A program made the translations under genes and the position numbers. Positions 26,621 to 34,924 of a stretch of DNA of 64,000 nt are shown in pieces. The notes under the pieces were generated by a model that saw only the letters and a program-made list of their open reading frames with translations, searched no databases and was not told the DNA's origin. Each line of letters starts with the position of its first letter. The stretch's first letter is position 1. Origin of the DNA: Sphingobium sp. TKS (lineage in GTDB: Bacteria; Pseudomonadota; Alphaproteobacteria; Sphingomonadales; Sphingomonadaceae); contig NZ_CP005083.1 in assembly GCF_001563265.1 (NCBI RefSeq), forward strand, positions 313,001-377,000, written 5' to 3'.

Positions 26621-27139
26621 ATGTCCGACATCATCGACCTCGGCGGCGCGCCCGGACACGAGGATTGCGCGCAGCTCGGCCACACCCCCGACTTCGAGCG
26701 CCTCAACCGGCTTGAGGTCGCCGCCTATCGGGCCGCCGTCATCGCCCGCTTCGGCCCGCCCCCGGACGGGTGTGCCCTCGTCTTTATCACCAACCGGCAC
26801 GACTTCGGCATCTATCGCACGCTCGGTCTCAAGGTCGATGCGGGCGCTTATCGTCGCGATCCCTCGGTCGCGGCCTATGTCGAGGCCGCCCAGGACGGTC
26901 TCGCCAGCTGGGTCGAAGCCGGTTTCGCGCCGCCGGTCCGCTACGACGACGGCCGTGCCCCCGCGGTCGACCGGGACCGTATCGACGACATCGTCATGGG
27001 TGCGTTGCTCGCGACGCGGCCCGACCCGTTGGGACGGTTCCCCATTCCCGACTTCGAGATCCTTCATCGCAATCTCGCCGCCGCCTACCCTCGCTGCGCC
27101 GAGGCCGCGAACCGCTCGCTTGAGGAGACACCAGTATGA
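26621..27139 (+). CDS. Conserved hypothetical protein of the conjugative element
   Basis: 172 residues, not recognised by function. Rich in Asp, Arg and Pro, with no signal peptide or membrane span. The segment GCALVFITNRHDFGIYRTLGLKVD looks like a small alpha/beta core. The start at 26621 follows CAGGAGAAGGCC, a good ribosome site. Its stop overlaps the next start by 4 bp, so it heads a four-gene cluster of small proteins. Confidence 0.65.
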   Translation: MSDIIDLGGAPGHEDCAQLGHTPDFERLNRLEVAAYRAAVIARFGPPPDGCALVFITNRHDFGIYRTLGLKVDAGAYRRDPSVAAYVEAAQDGLASWVEAGFAPPVRYDDGRAPAVDRDRIDDIVMGALLATRPDPLGRFPIPDFEILHRNLAAAYPRCAEAANRSLEETPV

Positions 27140-27609
27140 TACCGACGCAACTTACCTCCGACCAGGCCGCCATTCAGGCTCGTATCGAGGCCGAGATCGC
27201 AGAGCATGCCGCCGCCGTCCGGCGTGTCGAAGCGCGCTGCAAGAGCGCGTTCCTGCCTATCCTGCGGGAGCATGGTATCACACGCGTCGACATCAGCTAT
27301 GATGGTGGCGGTGATGAAGGCATGATGGGCGATGTCACCGCCTATGGCGGCCAGTCTGTCCGGGAATTGCCTTCGGTGCTGTGCGACCATTACGCCGTCG
27401 ACTATGGTGGAAACGTTCGCAGTTCCGCATTGCAACTGGAGGACGCCCTGTCGTCTTTTGCTGAAAATGCCGTCTGCGACCATCATGGTGGCTGGGAAAA
27501 TGGCGAGGGCGCCTACGGAGAGATCGTCATCGATGTCGCCTCGGGAGGCGTGACCATCACGCATAATGCCCGGTTCATCGACTACGACACCACCGAGACG
27601 GAGCTGTGA
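27136..27609 (+). CDS. Small conserved protein, DUF6878-like
   Basis: 157 residues. An N-terminal helix is followed by a beta-rich part with VDISYDGGGDEGMMGDV and GGWENGEGAYGEIVIDVASGGVTITHN. This pattern matches what I recall as DUF6878, a family of sphingomonad and other alphaproteobacterial mobile elements; the number should be verified. No function known. Coupled by overlap to the upstream gene. Confidence 0.68.
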   Translation: MIPTQLTSDQAAIQARIEAEIAEHAAAVRRVEARCKSAFLPILREHGITRVDISYDGGGDEGMMGDVTAYGGQSVRELPSVLCDHYAVDYGGNVRSSALQLEDALSSFAENAVCDHHGGWENGEGAYGEIVIDVASGGVTITHNARFIDYDTTETEL

Positions 27610-27612
27610 TCC

Positions 27613-28002
27613 ATGTCTCACTGCTATTTTCATGCGCTCAGCTCGGCGCGCCGCTGGGGCGGCGTGCCGGGCGACTATATCGCCCTTCATCAATGGTTCG
27701 ATGAATCCAAGAAGATCATCGCTGATCCGCGCCACCGGGCGCTCAGGCACCATGCCGAGGGGATTTTCCTGCTCGAGACGATTTTTGGCGTGACCGTTCG
27801 CAACAGCGACGGACGTCAGGTGCCGGTGCGTCTGATCGGGGAGGCGCACGTCACCGAAGATCTGGGGCGCATTCCGTCTTTCGCCGACTGGGCACGGCTC
27901 ATCCAGCCGATGCCCTGGATGTTGCGCGGCAATCCCGCCGGCTCGCCGGGGCTGGATCCTGCTATTTCCGGTTCACCCGCACCCAACGCTGCTGTAGCCT
28001 GA
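27613..28002 (+). CDS. Small conserved protein, DUF6915-like
   Basis: 129 residues. SHCYFHALSSARRWGGVPGD, WFDESKKIIADPRHRALRHHAEGIFLLE and the closing ARLIQPMPWM are strongly conserved in a family I recall as DUF6915. The several conserved His residues (HCYFH, RHHAEG) suggest metal binding, which is only inference. It starts 3 bp after the upstream stop. Confidence 0.68.
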   Translation: MSHCYFHALSSARRWGGVPGDYIALHQWFDESKKIIADPRHRALRHHAEGIFLLETIFGVTVRNSDGRQVPVRLIGEAHVTEDLGRIPSFADWARLIQPMPWMLRGNPAGSPGLDPAISGSPAPNAAVA

Positions 28003-28006
28003 TCTC

Positions 28007-28312
28007 ATGGATCAGGGACCCTTCAGCAAGGCCGCCGCAGACAACGCCCTCGATCGTCTCATCGCAATTGCCCGATCCGACACCGGCCAATCACGCCGGG
28101 TCGCAAACTTCCTTCTGGCCTGGTGGAACGGCGAGGATTGCGGGCACTTTCCTATCGCCGATCTGTTCGGCGTCGACGCGACGATCGCGACCCACATCAC
28201 GACGATCGTCGGTTTCCTCGGTCAACATGAAGGCGCGATCTATCCGGATGCCTTCGGCTGCAAGGCCGAGATGATCGAACTGGTCGGCCGCTGGCGGGAT
28301 TTCGGCGACTAG
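28007..28312 (+). CDS. Small conserved protein, DUF7673-like
   Basis: 101 residues, mostly helical, with ALDRLIAIARSDTGQSRRVANFLLAWWN, typical of a widespread small family (I believe DUF7673). It is found on plasmids and genomic islands of Proteobacteria. No function known. Last gene of the four-gene cluster beginning at 26621. Confidence 0.68.
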   Translation: MDQGPFSKAAADNALDRLIAIARSDTGQSRRVANFLLAWWNGEDCGHFPIADLFGVDATIATHITTIVGFLGQHEGAIYPDAFGCKAEMIELVGRWRDFGD

Positions 28313-28451
28313 AAGTTTTCCAACGTGCAGAGCAACCCGCTCGTTATCGATCTCCTACTGTTGCTCGGGCAGGAGATGACCCGAGTTGCCATCGCGCACG
28401 GTTCCATAGGTCTTGAGTCAGGCGTCGAGCGCTTGCCCTGGCGACGGGCAA

Positions 28452-29324
28452 TCATGCATTCGCATTCTGTCCGGGGGGCGGAACCAGCCGGTCCAGCTTC
28501 GCCATGAAGAAGCGCTCGCTCCACAGGTCGATCGATTTGAGTTCAGCCGGACGCAGGAAGCGGCGCACATCTTCGGCCGCCGCTTTCCAGTCGAGACCGG
28601 CGATCGTGCTGCCCAGCGCGTCCTTCAGCCAGGGCATATTGACGGCAATGCTCTCGTCACCAGCCCACGGTCCGGCTTGAATCAGCGCCGCGCGCAGGAG
28701 CGGCAGATTGGGGGCAGTTCCCTTTGCGACATACCAGGAGAAATCGTACCAGTCCCTACCTTTGAGGAAGCCCCGGCAGAGCAGCGCATGGATCTTGAGC
28801 GCGAAGTTGGACGGCAGATCCTGATGTCGCACTTCATAGTCGGCCGGAAAATCGAGATAGGTGGCATCTTCGCCGGAGCCGGCGGGGGGATTGACATCGA
28901 TTTCCAACTTGATGCGGATCGTCCGGGGCTTGCCTGTCCCGGCAAAGATAAGGTCGAGCTGGCTGGCGATCGAATCATTCTTGAGGAGCGCCTGGCGGAT
29001 CGCGCTGTCCATTTTCGCCTTGGGCCGCGCGTCGAGCTTCAGGCCGAACTGGCCGAACACGTCGACCAGAACCGTGAGATAAGGCGACCAATCGAAATCC
29101 GGATCGGGCGCGCGGAGGAGGAAATCGAGGTCTTCTGAAAAACGCGGCAGGCCATGAAGGATACGCAGCGAGGTGCCTCCCTGAAACAGGGCGACATCGA
29201 AGAAATCGCCGCGCCACAGGGCGTAAAGCGCGATCTCCTGGAGGATTTCCTTGACGGCATTTTCCTCTTCGAGGGCGTTGGCCGCATCGTAGCTGCGCAG
29301 CTTTTCCTGGATGATGTCAATCAT
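28452..29324 (-). CDS. abiEii: AbiEii-type nucleotidyltransferase toxin, system 1
   Basis: 290 residues from the ATG giving MIDIIQEKLR. The nucleotidyltransferase motif is intact (FQGGTSLRI then SEDLDFLL), as is the downstream KIHALLCRGFLKGRDWYDF block with conserved Lys and Asp. AbiEii toxins add nucleotides to RNA targets such as tRNA and stop growth during phage infection. It overlaps abiEi by 8 bp. A close paralogue of this pair lies at 51384-52914. Confidence 0.92.
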   Translation of the reverse strand: MIDIIQEKLRSYDAANALEEENAVKEILQEIALYALWRGDFFDVALFQGGTSLRILHGLPRFSEDLDFLLRAPDPDFDWSPYLTVLVDVFGQFGLKLDARPKAKMDSAIRQALLKNDSIASQLDLIFAGTGKPRTIRIKLEIDVNPPAGSGEDATYLDFPADYEVRHQDLPSNFALKIHALLCRGFLKGRDWYDFSWYVAKGTAPNLPLLRAALIQAGPWAGDESIAVNMPWLKDALGSTIAGLDWKAAAEDVRRFLRPAELKSIDLWSERFFMAKLDRLVPPPGQNANA

Positions 29325-29988
29325 GATTGGAAGCCTTTCGGGCCATGACGGCGTATTCGAGCGCGGCGAGAAAGGCGTTCTCGGCCTTGTGCTTGTAGGT
29401 GGATCTGAGCTTGGCGAAATCCTTTCGTCGAAGCGAGACGAGCCTGTCCGGGTCGATCCGCATGCCATGGGTCAGCCATTCGACCCCGCTCCATTGTTCC
29501 TTGCGCAGGGCAACCAAGTCCATCAGCGCCCGCAAAGGCTGGGCGACGAAGGCGGTGAGTTTGCCCATCTGGACCCGATCAACGCCGATCAGGAACCGAT
29601 AATCGGCAATGGCGAGAGGGTGGAAGCTGAACGCCCCGAAGTCCGGCGTGTCGAAGTGCAGCGTTTTGCGTCCCGGTGTCACGCTGGCGGTGGTGAAAAC
29701 CGCTTCGGGAATCCAGCCATGCCAGGTCAGCGCGCTTTCGAGCGAGATATAGCTGCCTGGTACGAGACTCTGGGCAATGGCGAAGGGATGTACGGTTTGG
29801 CTGCGATAGTCTCGCCCCAGAAGATATGTGCCGCGCTTCACCCGAAGCAGGGAGCCATCCTTGAGGGCACGGTTTACGAGGCCGTAGCGCCGCGCATCCC
29901 CGCCGCCCAGCAACCGCCCAAGCTGGCGTTCGCTCAGGATATGGTCGGCCAGCCCTGCTGCCGTGATCTGCTGTGCCAAGGATGACAT
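29317..29988 (-). CDS. abiEi: AbiEi-type antitoxin/repressor, system 1
   Basis: 223 residues. The N-terminal winged helix (SSLAQQITAAGLADHILSE, YGLVNRALKDGSLLRVKRGTYLL) binds DNA; the larger C-terminal part is the antitoxin domain. I choose the ATG at 29988, preceded by GAGGAA, and matching the paralogue start; an ATG four codons upstream is possible. AbiEi proteins repress their operon cooperatively at inverted repeats and neutralise AbiEii. Confidence 0.92.
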   Translation of the reverse strand: MSSLAQQITAAGLADHILSERQLGRLLGGGDARRYGLVNRALKDGSLLRVKRGTYLLGRDYRSQTVHPFAIAQSLVPGSYISLESALTWHGWIPEAVFTTASVTPGRKTLHFDTPDFGAFSFHPLAIADYRFLIGVDRVQMGKLTAFVAQPLRALMDLVALRKEQWSGVEWLTHGMRIDPDRLVSLRRKDFAKLRSTYKHKAENAFLAALEYAVMARKASNHD

Positions 29989-30031
29989 GAATTTCCTCAT
30001 ACTTCCAAATTGTGAAAGTTTCCAGAAATTA
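29989..30031 (-). promoter_or_regulatory. Conserved abiE control region, system 1
   Basis: Read on the minus strand, CTGGAAACTTTCA and TTGGAAGT are shared with the region in front of the second abiE pair (51342-51383). The inverted pair ACTTTC / GGAAGT is a candidate AbiEi operator. Confidence 0.6.
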
Positions 30032-30300
30032 TCGGATGAGCGGCCAGAATGAGCAAAACCTTCCCCGGCGCGCCGCAGGCCTTGTCTCCCGACGTGCTGG
30101 TGTCGGCGATACGCTTGGACTCGCTGACGGTGCCCACGCCTTCTGTAAGCCACTGACCGAGACCGAGGCTCTCCTCCGCGCGCCTCGCCGCATCTGCGCT
30201 TCGCGCACGCAAAGAGGAGCAGGGAAGGGGGAAGGGGCAGGACATGTCTCCGAGGCCGGAGACCTGACTGTCCCGAACCTATTTTTCGCGAGGAGCGAAC
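30032..30300. other. Intergenic region between abiE and the next plus-strand gene
   Basis: No gene recognised. The last 100 bp contain a purine-rich block (GGGAAGGGGGAAGGGGCAGG) and a GCGAGGAGCG ribosome site for the gene at 30301. Similar purine blocks precede several other plus-strand genes here (near 17900, 26575 and 39280). Confidence 0.4.
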
Positions 30301-30996
30301 ATGGCCAACCATTTCGTCAAAGCGAGCTTTGTGCTCACCGTTACCGAGGCCGAGGCCGAAGTCCTGCGCCAGATCGAAGATGCTACAGGAATTCTCGATG
30401 ATTCTGGTTTCGAGCAGGATGAACTTGCCGCAGCTTATGCCGCGCTCGGCGAATCCTTCACGTCGTGCTTCCCGTCGATCGAGGCCGATCCCTTCGGTGG
30501 ATTTCGCGCGATCTTCAGCGATCTCGATTATCCACGCCTCAGCTTCTCGCTGCAGGTCGATCCGTCCGATGGGTCAGGCCGTTGCAAGGTCTGGTTCTAC
30601 GGCGACCAGGTCGATGTCGAAACCGCCGCGCTGCTGATCCAGGCGACCGCGAAATCGGCTCTGCCGTTTGGCTTCGAATATGCGCTCGATTGCGATCGCC
30701 TGCGCCCCGGTGAGTTCGGCGGCGGCTATGTCGTCATCCGCGAAGACGGGCTCGAGTTCGCAGGTTCGTCCCGGCTCCTCGATCGCGCTATCGCGCGCGG
30801 TCACCACGAAGGTGTCGACGGATACGTCCTTGTCACGCGCGACGCAGAGGCCGGCCTGCTCTTCTGGAACAGCCATTCGGGCTTCGGCTCGCTTGCTGGC
30901 GCCACGGTGTTTTCCGAGGCCGAGGCCGCGAACTTCGATCCGCCCATTGCCGACGACCAGCCCGAATGGCTGGCGCTCCCGGCCCCACTCAACTGA
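30301..30996 (+). CDS. Conserved hypothetical protein of the conjugative element
   Basis: 231 residues, unrecognised function. Two alpha/beta halves: FVKASFVLTVTEAEAEVLRQI and GYVLVTRDAEAGLLFWNSHSGFGSLAGATVFSEAEA. No signal peptide, no membrane span, acidic overall. AGGAG 8 nt before the ATG supports the start. The next gene begins 11 bp after its stop, so the two form one unit. Confidence 0.65.
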   Translation: MANHFVKASFVLTVTEAEAEVLRQIEDATGILDDSGFEQDELAAAYAALGESFTSCFPSIEADPFGGFRAIFSDLDYPRLSFSLQVDPSDGSGRCKVWFYGDQVDVETAALLIQATAKSALPFGFEYALDCDRLRPGEFGGGYVVIREDGLEFAGSSRLLDRAIARGHHEGVDGYVLVTRDAEAGLLFWNSHSGFGSLAGATVFSEAEAANFDPPIADDQPEWLALPAPLN

Positions 30997-31007
30997 AGGA
31001 GCCGCAC

Positions 31008-31292
31008 ATGCGCTACATCATCGCCCTTTATGAGATTGACCGCGCCTATGGTGGAGCAGAAGAGGGTGGCTGGTGGTACGACACCGGCGAGTTGGCCCGC
31101 CTTCTCGCGCTGGCGCCGACCGAAGCGCGGGCCATCCAGTTGGCTGACCGCGCCAACCGCCTGCTCGAACGGCTACAGCGTCATCGTCGCCGCGTCGATT
31201 CCGTCCTTTATGATGGCGGCCGTTATACTGCCATCGTCTTCGAATGGACGGCGCCCCCGGCCTTTCCCGAGGTCCGGCCGCACTACGCCTGA
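31008..31292 (+). CDS. Small hypothetical protein
   Basis: 94 residues from ATG 31008 with AAGGAGC upstream. Opens MRYIIALYEIDRAYGGAEEGGWWYD and contains an Arg-rich helix (ANRLLERLQRHRRRVD). No known domain. Codirectional and probably cotranscribed with the gene at 30301. Confidence 0.6.
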   Translation: MRYIIALYEIDRAYGGAEEGGWWYDTGELARLLALAPTEARAIQLADRANRLLERLQRHRRRVDSVLYDGGRYTAIVFEWTAPPAFPEVRPHYA

Positions 31293-31682
31293 ACGCGACT
31301 GTCCGCCGTTGACGGGCCACCATCCCAGATTGCGGTCCTGCGGAATAGCTGCGCACGGAAGAAGCCCAGTCGAATTCCGGCATCCTGGAGCCAACTCGCC
31401 AAAGCCAGCGGCCTGACGCGCGAGCGTTTCGCGATGGCCGATCATCTCCTGCGTCTGATCTGCTGCCCGACGATTGGCGTCGGGGGTGGGGTTGATCAGG
31501 CCGGGACCAGGCGGGGGCTGTTCGGATCGATCCATGGATCGACCGGATCGTCCCGAGGCCGCGGACGCGGGCCTCGGCTATGGCGCTTGCGCGCTGGCTC
31601 GGCCGAACGGCCGAGGAGAGGAGGGGGAGGAAGGACGGTGTCCCGGACACAGTGTTCGAGACCATCATCCAGGAGACTTTCC
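31293..31682. other. Intergenic region before the DUF736 gene
   Basis: No convincing gene. Open frames here are not supported by start sites or recognisable motifs. A short palindrome CGATCCATGGATCG lies near 31528, and a purine-rich stretch (GGAGAGGAGGGGGAGGAAGG, near 31612) precedes the DUF736 gene. Confidence 0.4.
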
Positions 31683-32222
31683 ATGAACATTGGTTCGATC
31701 AAGCAGAATGAAGGCGGTATTTTCGTCGGCAAGATCGAGACGCTGACGATTGCGATGACGATTGCGCTGCGCGAGGTGCACTCGGCCAATCCGAAGGCGC
31801 CGAAGTTCGAGGTGCTGGCGCTGTCGGCATCGCGGGCGTGGGTGCAGGTTGGGGCGCTGTTCGAGCTGTTCTCGAACGGCACGGGCGAGGCGTTCCTCAA
31901 CGGGAAGATCGAGGATCCGAGCCTGGCGGCGCCGCTTTACATTTCCGCGTTCCGCCAGGAGGACGGCAGCTACAACGTGGTCTGGTCGCGTCCGACGCGG
32001 CGGCGCGACCTCGCCTCGGAGATGGCGCGCAAGGCCGATGACGCGCTGCCGCCGCTGCCCGGCGAAGGCGAAACCGCCGGCGCGCCGGCCCAGGGCGCCG
32101 AGGCCGGCCTCGGCCAGTCGTCGGCAGAGCACGCCTTTGGTGGCGAACAGCCCGAAGGCGGCCGGCGTCAGCGTCGTCAGCGTACGGCCGAACAGGTGGA
32201 GGAACCCGAAACCGTCAGCTGA
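31683..32222 (+). CDS. DUF736 family protein
   Basis: 179 residues. MNIGSIKQNEGGIFVGKIETL and APLYISAFRQEDGSYNVVWSRP are the DUF736 core (about residues 1-105). The tail is Ala/Gly/Glu/Arg-rich and probably disordered. DUF736 genes are nearly universal on alphaproteobacterial conjugative elements, usually near relaxase or leading-region genes; the molecular role is unknown. A strong terminator follows. Confidence 0.88.
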   Translation: MNIGSIKQNEGGIFVGKIETLTIAMTIALREVHSANPKAPKFEVLALSASRAWVQVGALFELFSNGTGEAFLNGKIEDPSLAAPLYISAFRQEDGSYNVVWSRPTRRRDLASEMARKADDALPPLPGEGETAGAPAQGAEAGLGQSSAEHAFGGEQPEGGRRQRRQRTAEQVEEPETVS

Positions 32223-32273
32223 AATCCCCCCGTCGTGCCCGGTCCCGCGCCTCCAGGCCGGGCACGATTCCCG

Positions 32274-32308
32274 CAGGGTCCGCTTCGTTTCACGCGAAGC
32301 GGACCCTG
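32274..32308 (+). terminator. Rho-independent terminator after DUF736
   Basis: Perfect 14-bp stem CAGGGTCCGCTTCG / CGAAGCGGACCCTG with a 7-nt loop, followed by TTCTTGTTT. Confidence 0.8.
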
Positions 32309-32390
32309 TTCTTGTTTGGCGGCGGTATTTCTCGAACTTACTAAAATTGCCATATTTGGTATATGCCGATTATTCCGCCTGGACCGTGCC

Positions 32391-32705
32391 ATGAATGCGG
32401 AAACCTTGCGGTCGACAACGAAGAAGAAAGTTCCGCGGACGGCCTTCCACAATCATACCGGTCAATATCCGGATATCAGCCAGCGAGAACCAATCACCGT
32501 CACAAAACATGGGCGTCCAGACATCACTATTGTCGAGGCCGCCTATTTCGAACGGCTCGCCGCTGGACAGATTCTTGCGGTGTTCGATCTTAACGCCGCC
32601 GATGCCGATCAAATGCCCGACGCGCATCGGGATCTTTTCGAGGCCGCGAAGCCCTCCGCCGAAGAAATAGGACAGGACGTTTGGAACGATGACGCCGCTC
32701 CTTAA
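32391..32705 (+). CDS. Phd/YefM-like antitoxin (partner toxin gene is broken)
   Basis: 104 residues. The central REPITVTKHGRPDITIVEAAYFERLAA is the Phd/YefM DNA-binding core. The acidic tail should be the toxin-binding part. An AT-rich imperfect palindrome (CATATTTGGTATATG, about 32351-32365) upstream is a candidate operator. The partner gene overlaps by 17 bp but carries a stop and a frameshift, so this antitoxin is probably an orphan. Confidence 0.78.
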   Translation: MNAETLRSTTKKKVPRTAFHNHTGQYPDISQREPITVTKHGRPDITIVEAAYFERLAAGQILAVFDLNAADADQMPDAHRDLFEAAKPSAEEIGQDVWNDDAAP

Positions 32706-33053
32706 GGTCGGCGACATCCTCCACTGTGTCTATCTCTTCACCCGTGACCAGTAGGCCGGTCGGGACGAGGGCATCAAGACACGTCCAGTCATTGTGATCG
32801 CTGTGCAGAGTCAGCGCGCTTTCACGGCCGCGATCGCCACGAAGAGCGACAAGGCGGGCCAGGAGCTGGCCATTCCCGACGCCGTTGGCGATCCCGCCGG
32901 CTCGCGCACGGCACGTCAGTGGTCATCGACCAGTATAATCATTTCACCTGGCTCGGCTTCGATATCCGCCCCGTTACAGCCGAACCTTCCCGGTTCCCAT
33001 CCGGCGGCCGTGACAGTCCCCACCGCAGCACCGGTGATCACCTGCCGCCGTGA
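32689..33053 (+). pseudogene. Broken partner-toxin gene of the Phd-like pair
   Basis: Reading from ATG 32689 gives MTPLLKVGDILHCVYLFTRDQ, then an in-frame TAG at 32752-32754. The frame continues as GRDEGIKTRPVIVIAVQSQRAFTAAIATKSDKAGQELAIP. A second shift near 32918 is needed to continue as VVIDQYNHFTWLGFDIRP. The continuing sequence looks like a small toxin of the type paired with this antitoxin (MazF/PemK-like opening KVGDILHC); family not certain. Two lesions make inactivation likely unless the sequence has errors. Confidence 0.7.
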
Positions 33054-33229
33054 CGGCTGCGATCAGCGGCGCCCTTCCTGCCGAAGCGCGGGATCCGGCG
33101 CGCTCGCCCGGGACGGACCCGCCGGCCAATCTCATCGTCTCTGGAATGTGGCCCGGCCTCCGGCTGCAGGCGGCCCGCGGGATCATCGAGGCGGTCGGCG
33201 CACACCGCGCCCACTGGCGGCCGCCTTGA
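33050..33229 (+). CDS. Possible 59-aa reading frame overlapping the broken toxin
   Basis: Starts GTG in a GTGA overlap with the toxin stop and contains NLIVSGMWPGLRLQAARGII. No known family and no clear ribosome site. The overlap suggests translational coupling, but chance is possible in GC-rich DNA. Confidence 0.25.
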   Translation: MTAAISGALPAEARDPARSPGTDPPANLIVSGMWPGLRLQAARGIIEAVGAHRAHWRPP

Positions 33230-33400
33230 CCGGAGCCCGCGACCGGGCAAAGCAGGAGGCCCATCGCCCGGCCATCGGCCGCGCTGGTTGAGGGCAAGCG
33301 GCCGGGATCGAGCCTTCCACAGTCGGTGCGTCCCCGTCTCCTGTCCGCCATCCGGCCACCCGCTTGTCGGGATGAACGCTACGCCCGTGCGGGACCGTCG

Positions 33401-33475
33401 CAACCCCCGATTTTGCGGCCGTGTTGAGGCCTGGCGGCCTCTGCCCGCACCACCCGAAAAATCGCAGGTTCCCCG
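33401..33475 (+). promoter_or_regulatory. Repeated inverted-repeat element, copy 1 (before the SSB-like gene)
   Basis: CGATTTTGCGG and CCGAAAAATCG (one mismatch) are about 35 nt apart, with CCCCC before the first arm and TTCCCC after the second. Same design as 37925, 40571 and 41442. About 100 bp upstream of the SSB-like start. Confidence 0.6.
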
Positions 33476-33576
33476 TCGCTGGCGCTCCGGTGCGGCGCTC
33501 CCTCGTTCACGGGCTTTCGCGACTGTTCATCCCAGCGGGGTCGGCCCGCTGACGGACACGCGAAAGGTACACGACC

Positions 33577-33906
33577 ATGAACAAGGTTTTTCTCTCAGGC
33601 CGCATCACCTCTGACATCAGCCGCTTCGGCACCGACAGCAAGGGCGGCGTCAGCTTCAGCCTCGTCACCTCCAAGCCGGTGATCAAGGACGGCCAGGTCC
33701 AGAAGGACGACAACGGCTACACCGAGACCTACGACGAGTTCCACACGGTGAAGGCCTTCAACGGCCTCGGCAAGTCGGTCGCCAACCACAAGAAGAAAGG
33801 CGACAAGCTGATGGTCGTCGGCGAGATCCGCTACAGCCGCAACGAGCGCGATGGGCGCACCTACTACAACACCGACATCGTCGCCGAGGAAATCGAGTTC
33901 CTCTGA
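33577..33906 (+). CDS. Single-stranded DNA-binding protein-like (OB fold, no acidic tail)
   Basis: 109 residues matching the SSB OB fold: MNKVFLSGRITSDI, SFSLVTSKPV, EFHTVKAFNGLGKSVANHKKKGDKLMVVGEIRY and TYYNTDIVAEEIEFL at the end. It stops right after the OB fold, so the acidic DDDIPF-type tail used by chromosomal SSB to recruit repair enzymes is missing. Element-borne SSBs coat the incoming strand during conjugation and limit the SOS response. It reads toward the candidate oriT like F-plasmid ssb. Confidence 0.85.
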   Translation: MNKVFLSGRITSDISRFGTDSKGGVSFSLVTSKPVIKDGQVQKDDNGYTETYDEFHTVKAFNGLGKSVANHKKKGDKLMVVGEIRYSRNERDGRTYYNTDIVAEEIEFL

Positions 33907-33914
33907 TCCCTGAC

Positions 33915-33936
33915 GGGCGGCCGTCAGCGGCCGCCC
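33915..33936 (+). terminator. Hairpin after the SSB-like gene
   Basis: GGGCGGCC / GGCCGCCC, perfect 8-bp stem with 6-nt loop, 9 bp after the stop, followed by a weak pyrimidine run (TCCTCATTTCC). Confidence 0.55.
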
Positions 33937-33959
33937 TCCTCATTTCCACGGAGAGCACA

Positions 33960-34289
33960 ATGTTCCATCTCGCCACCTTCGATGAGATCGCCGGCATTGC
34001 CCACGGCATCGAGACCACGAACCCCGCCATGGTCGACCGCATCCGGCGTGCGGCAGACCGCCTCAACCGCTACGAGATCGCCGCACGCCTCGCCCAGGCG
34101 ATTGCCGAAGCCGCCGACGCGGCCCACGTCCGCGCGTTCGAACAAGCCCAGTTCGGCGAAGCGAGTGCCGATGCGATCGTCGACAGCGAATATTACGACG
34201 ACCTCGCCGCGGCCTGGTCGCTGGTCGCCGGCGAGCACCAGCTGATCAGCCCCGATGCCATCTTCGCGCATGACGGGTCAGTTCACTGA
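33960..34289 (+). CDS. Hypothetical helical protein
   Basis: 109 residues, almost entirely helical and Ala-rich (DRIRRAADRLNRYEIAARLAQAIAEAADAAHVRAFEQAQ), acidic near the end. Not recognised. ACGGAGAGCACA before the ATG is a good ribosome site. It sits between the SSB-like gene and a 200-aa gene, all codirectional. Confidence 0.6.
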   Translation: MFHLATFDEIAGIAHGIETTNPAMVDRIRRAADRLNRYEIAARLAQAIAEAADAAHVRAFEQAQFGEASADAIVDSEYYDDLAAAWSLVAGEHQLISPDAIFAHDGSVH

Positions 34290-34321
34290 CCCGTCCTTCC
34301 GCTCAAGCAAGGATTCCGCTC

Positions 34322-34924
34322 ATGGCCACACAGCCCGCCCCCAGACCCGCCGTACAGCATTGCTACGGCGTCCTTCTCCATCACCGCCTCGCCTGGTGGC
34401 TCGTCGAGTTTCCCGAACTCGACGCGGCGCCGGTTCGCGCGCGCAAGCTCTCGGGCCGGCTCACGCCGGCCCTCGCCGACTGGCTTCGCTCGGAGACCGG
34501 CGATGCCGGTCTTCCCGCCGAGGTCACGGCCCTGCACCCGGACAGCCGTTGCTGGTCGGGCGAATTCTCCTGTGTGCGCGCCGCCGGGAGCGTCGATCTG
34601 TATGACATCGACGCGCATCCCTGGGGCAGCGATGCCGGCGAACTCGAGCTTCGGTTGGCGCGCACGATGATCGATGCGACGATCCGGCCGCTTCCGTCCG
34701 GCTTCACCTCGGTCTTCTTCGATCTTCCTTCGGAGAATCAGCCGGTGCTTGCCATTCGCCTCAGCGGCTATAGCTGCGCCACCTTTGAGCTGATGACCGC
34801 TCGATACATGCCGACCTATCGGCCGCGCTCGCCGTGGCGCGACATTTCGAACGACGCCGTCTCCGACAGTGGCAGCGACATCCTTGGGTGGCGTGAGGCC
34901 GCGGACTGGATCGGCCCCGTCTGA
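34322..34924 (+). CDS. Hypothetical protein
   Basis: 200 residues, no recognised domain. QHCYGVLLHHRLAWWLVEFPELD and SGFTSVFFDLPSENQPVLAIRLSGYSCATFELMTARYMPTYRPRSPW suggest an alpha/beta fold with several aromatic residues. No signal peptide. Followed by a hairpin CCGGGAC / GTCCCGG near 34950-34975 that may terminate transcription before the group II intron. Confidence 0.6.
   Translation: MATQPAPRPAVQHCYGVLLHHRLAWWLVEFPELDAAPVRARKLSGRLTPALADWLRSETGDAGLPAEVTALHPDSRCWSGEFSCVRAAGSVDLYDIDAHPWGSDAGELELRLARTMIDATIRPLPSGFTSVFFDLPSENQPVLAIRLSGYSCATFELMTARYMPTYRPRSPWRDISNDAVSDSGSDILGWREAADWIGPV

Noticed and set aside
31434..31682. Extended start of DUF736 at 31434
   Set aside because: The added residues are Gly/Arg-rich with no family similarity; the conserved core begins at MNIGSIKQ (31683).
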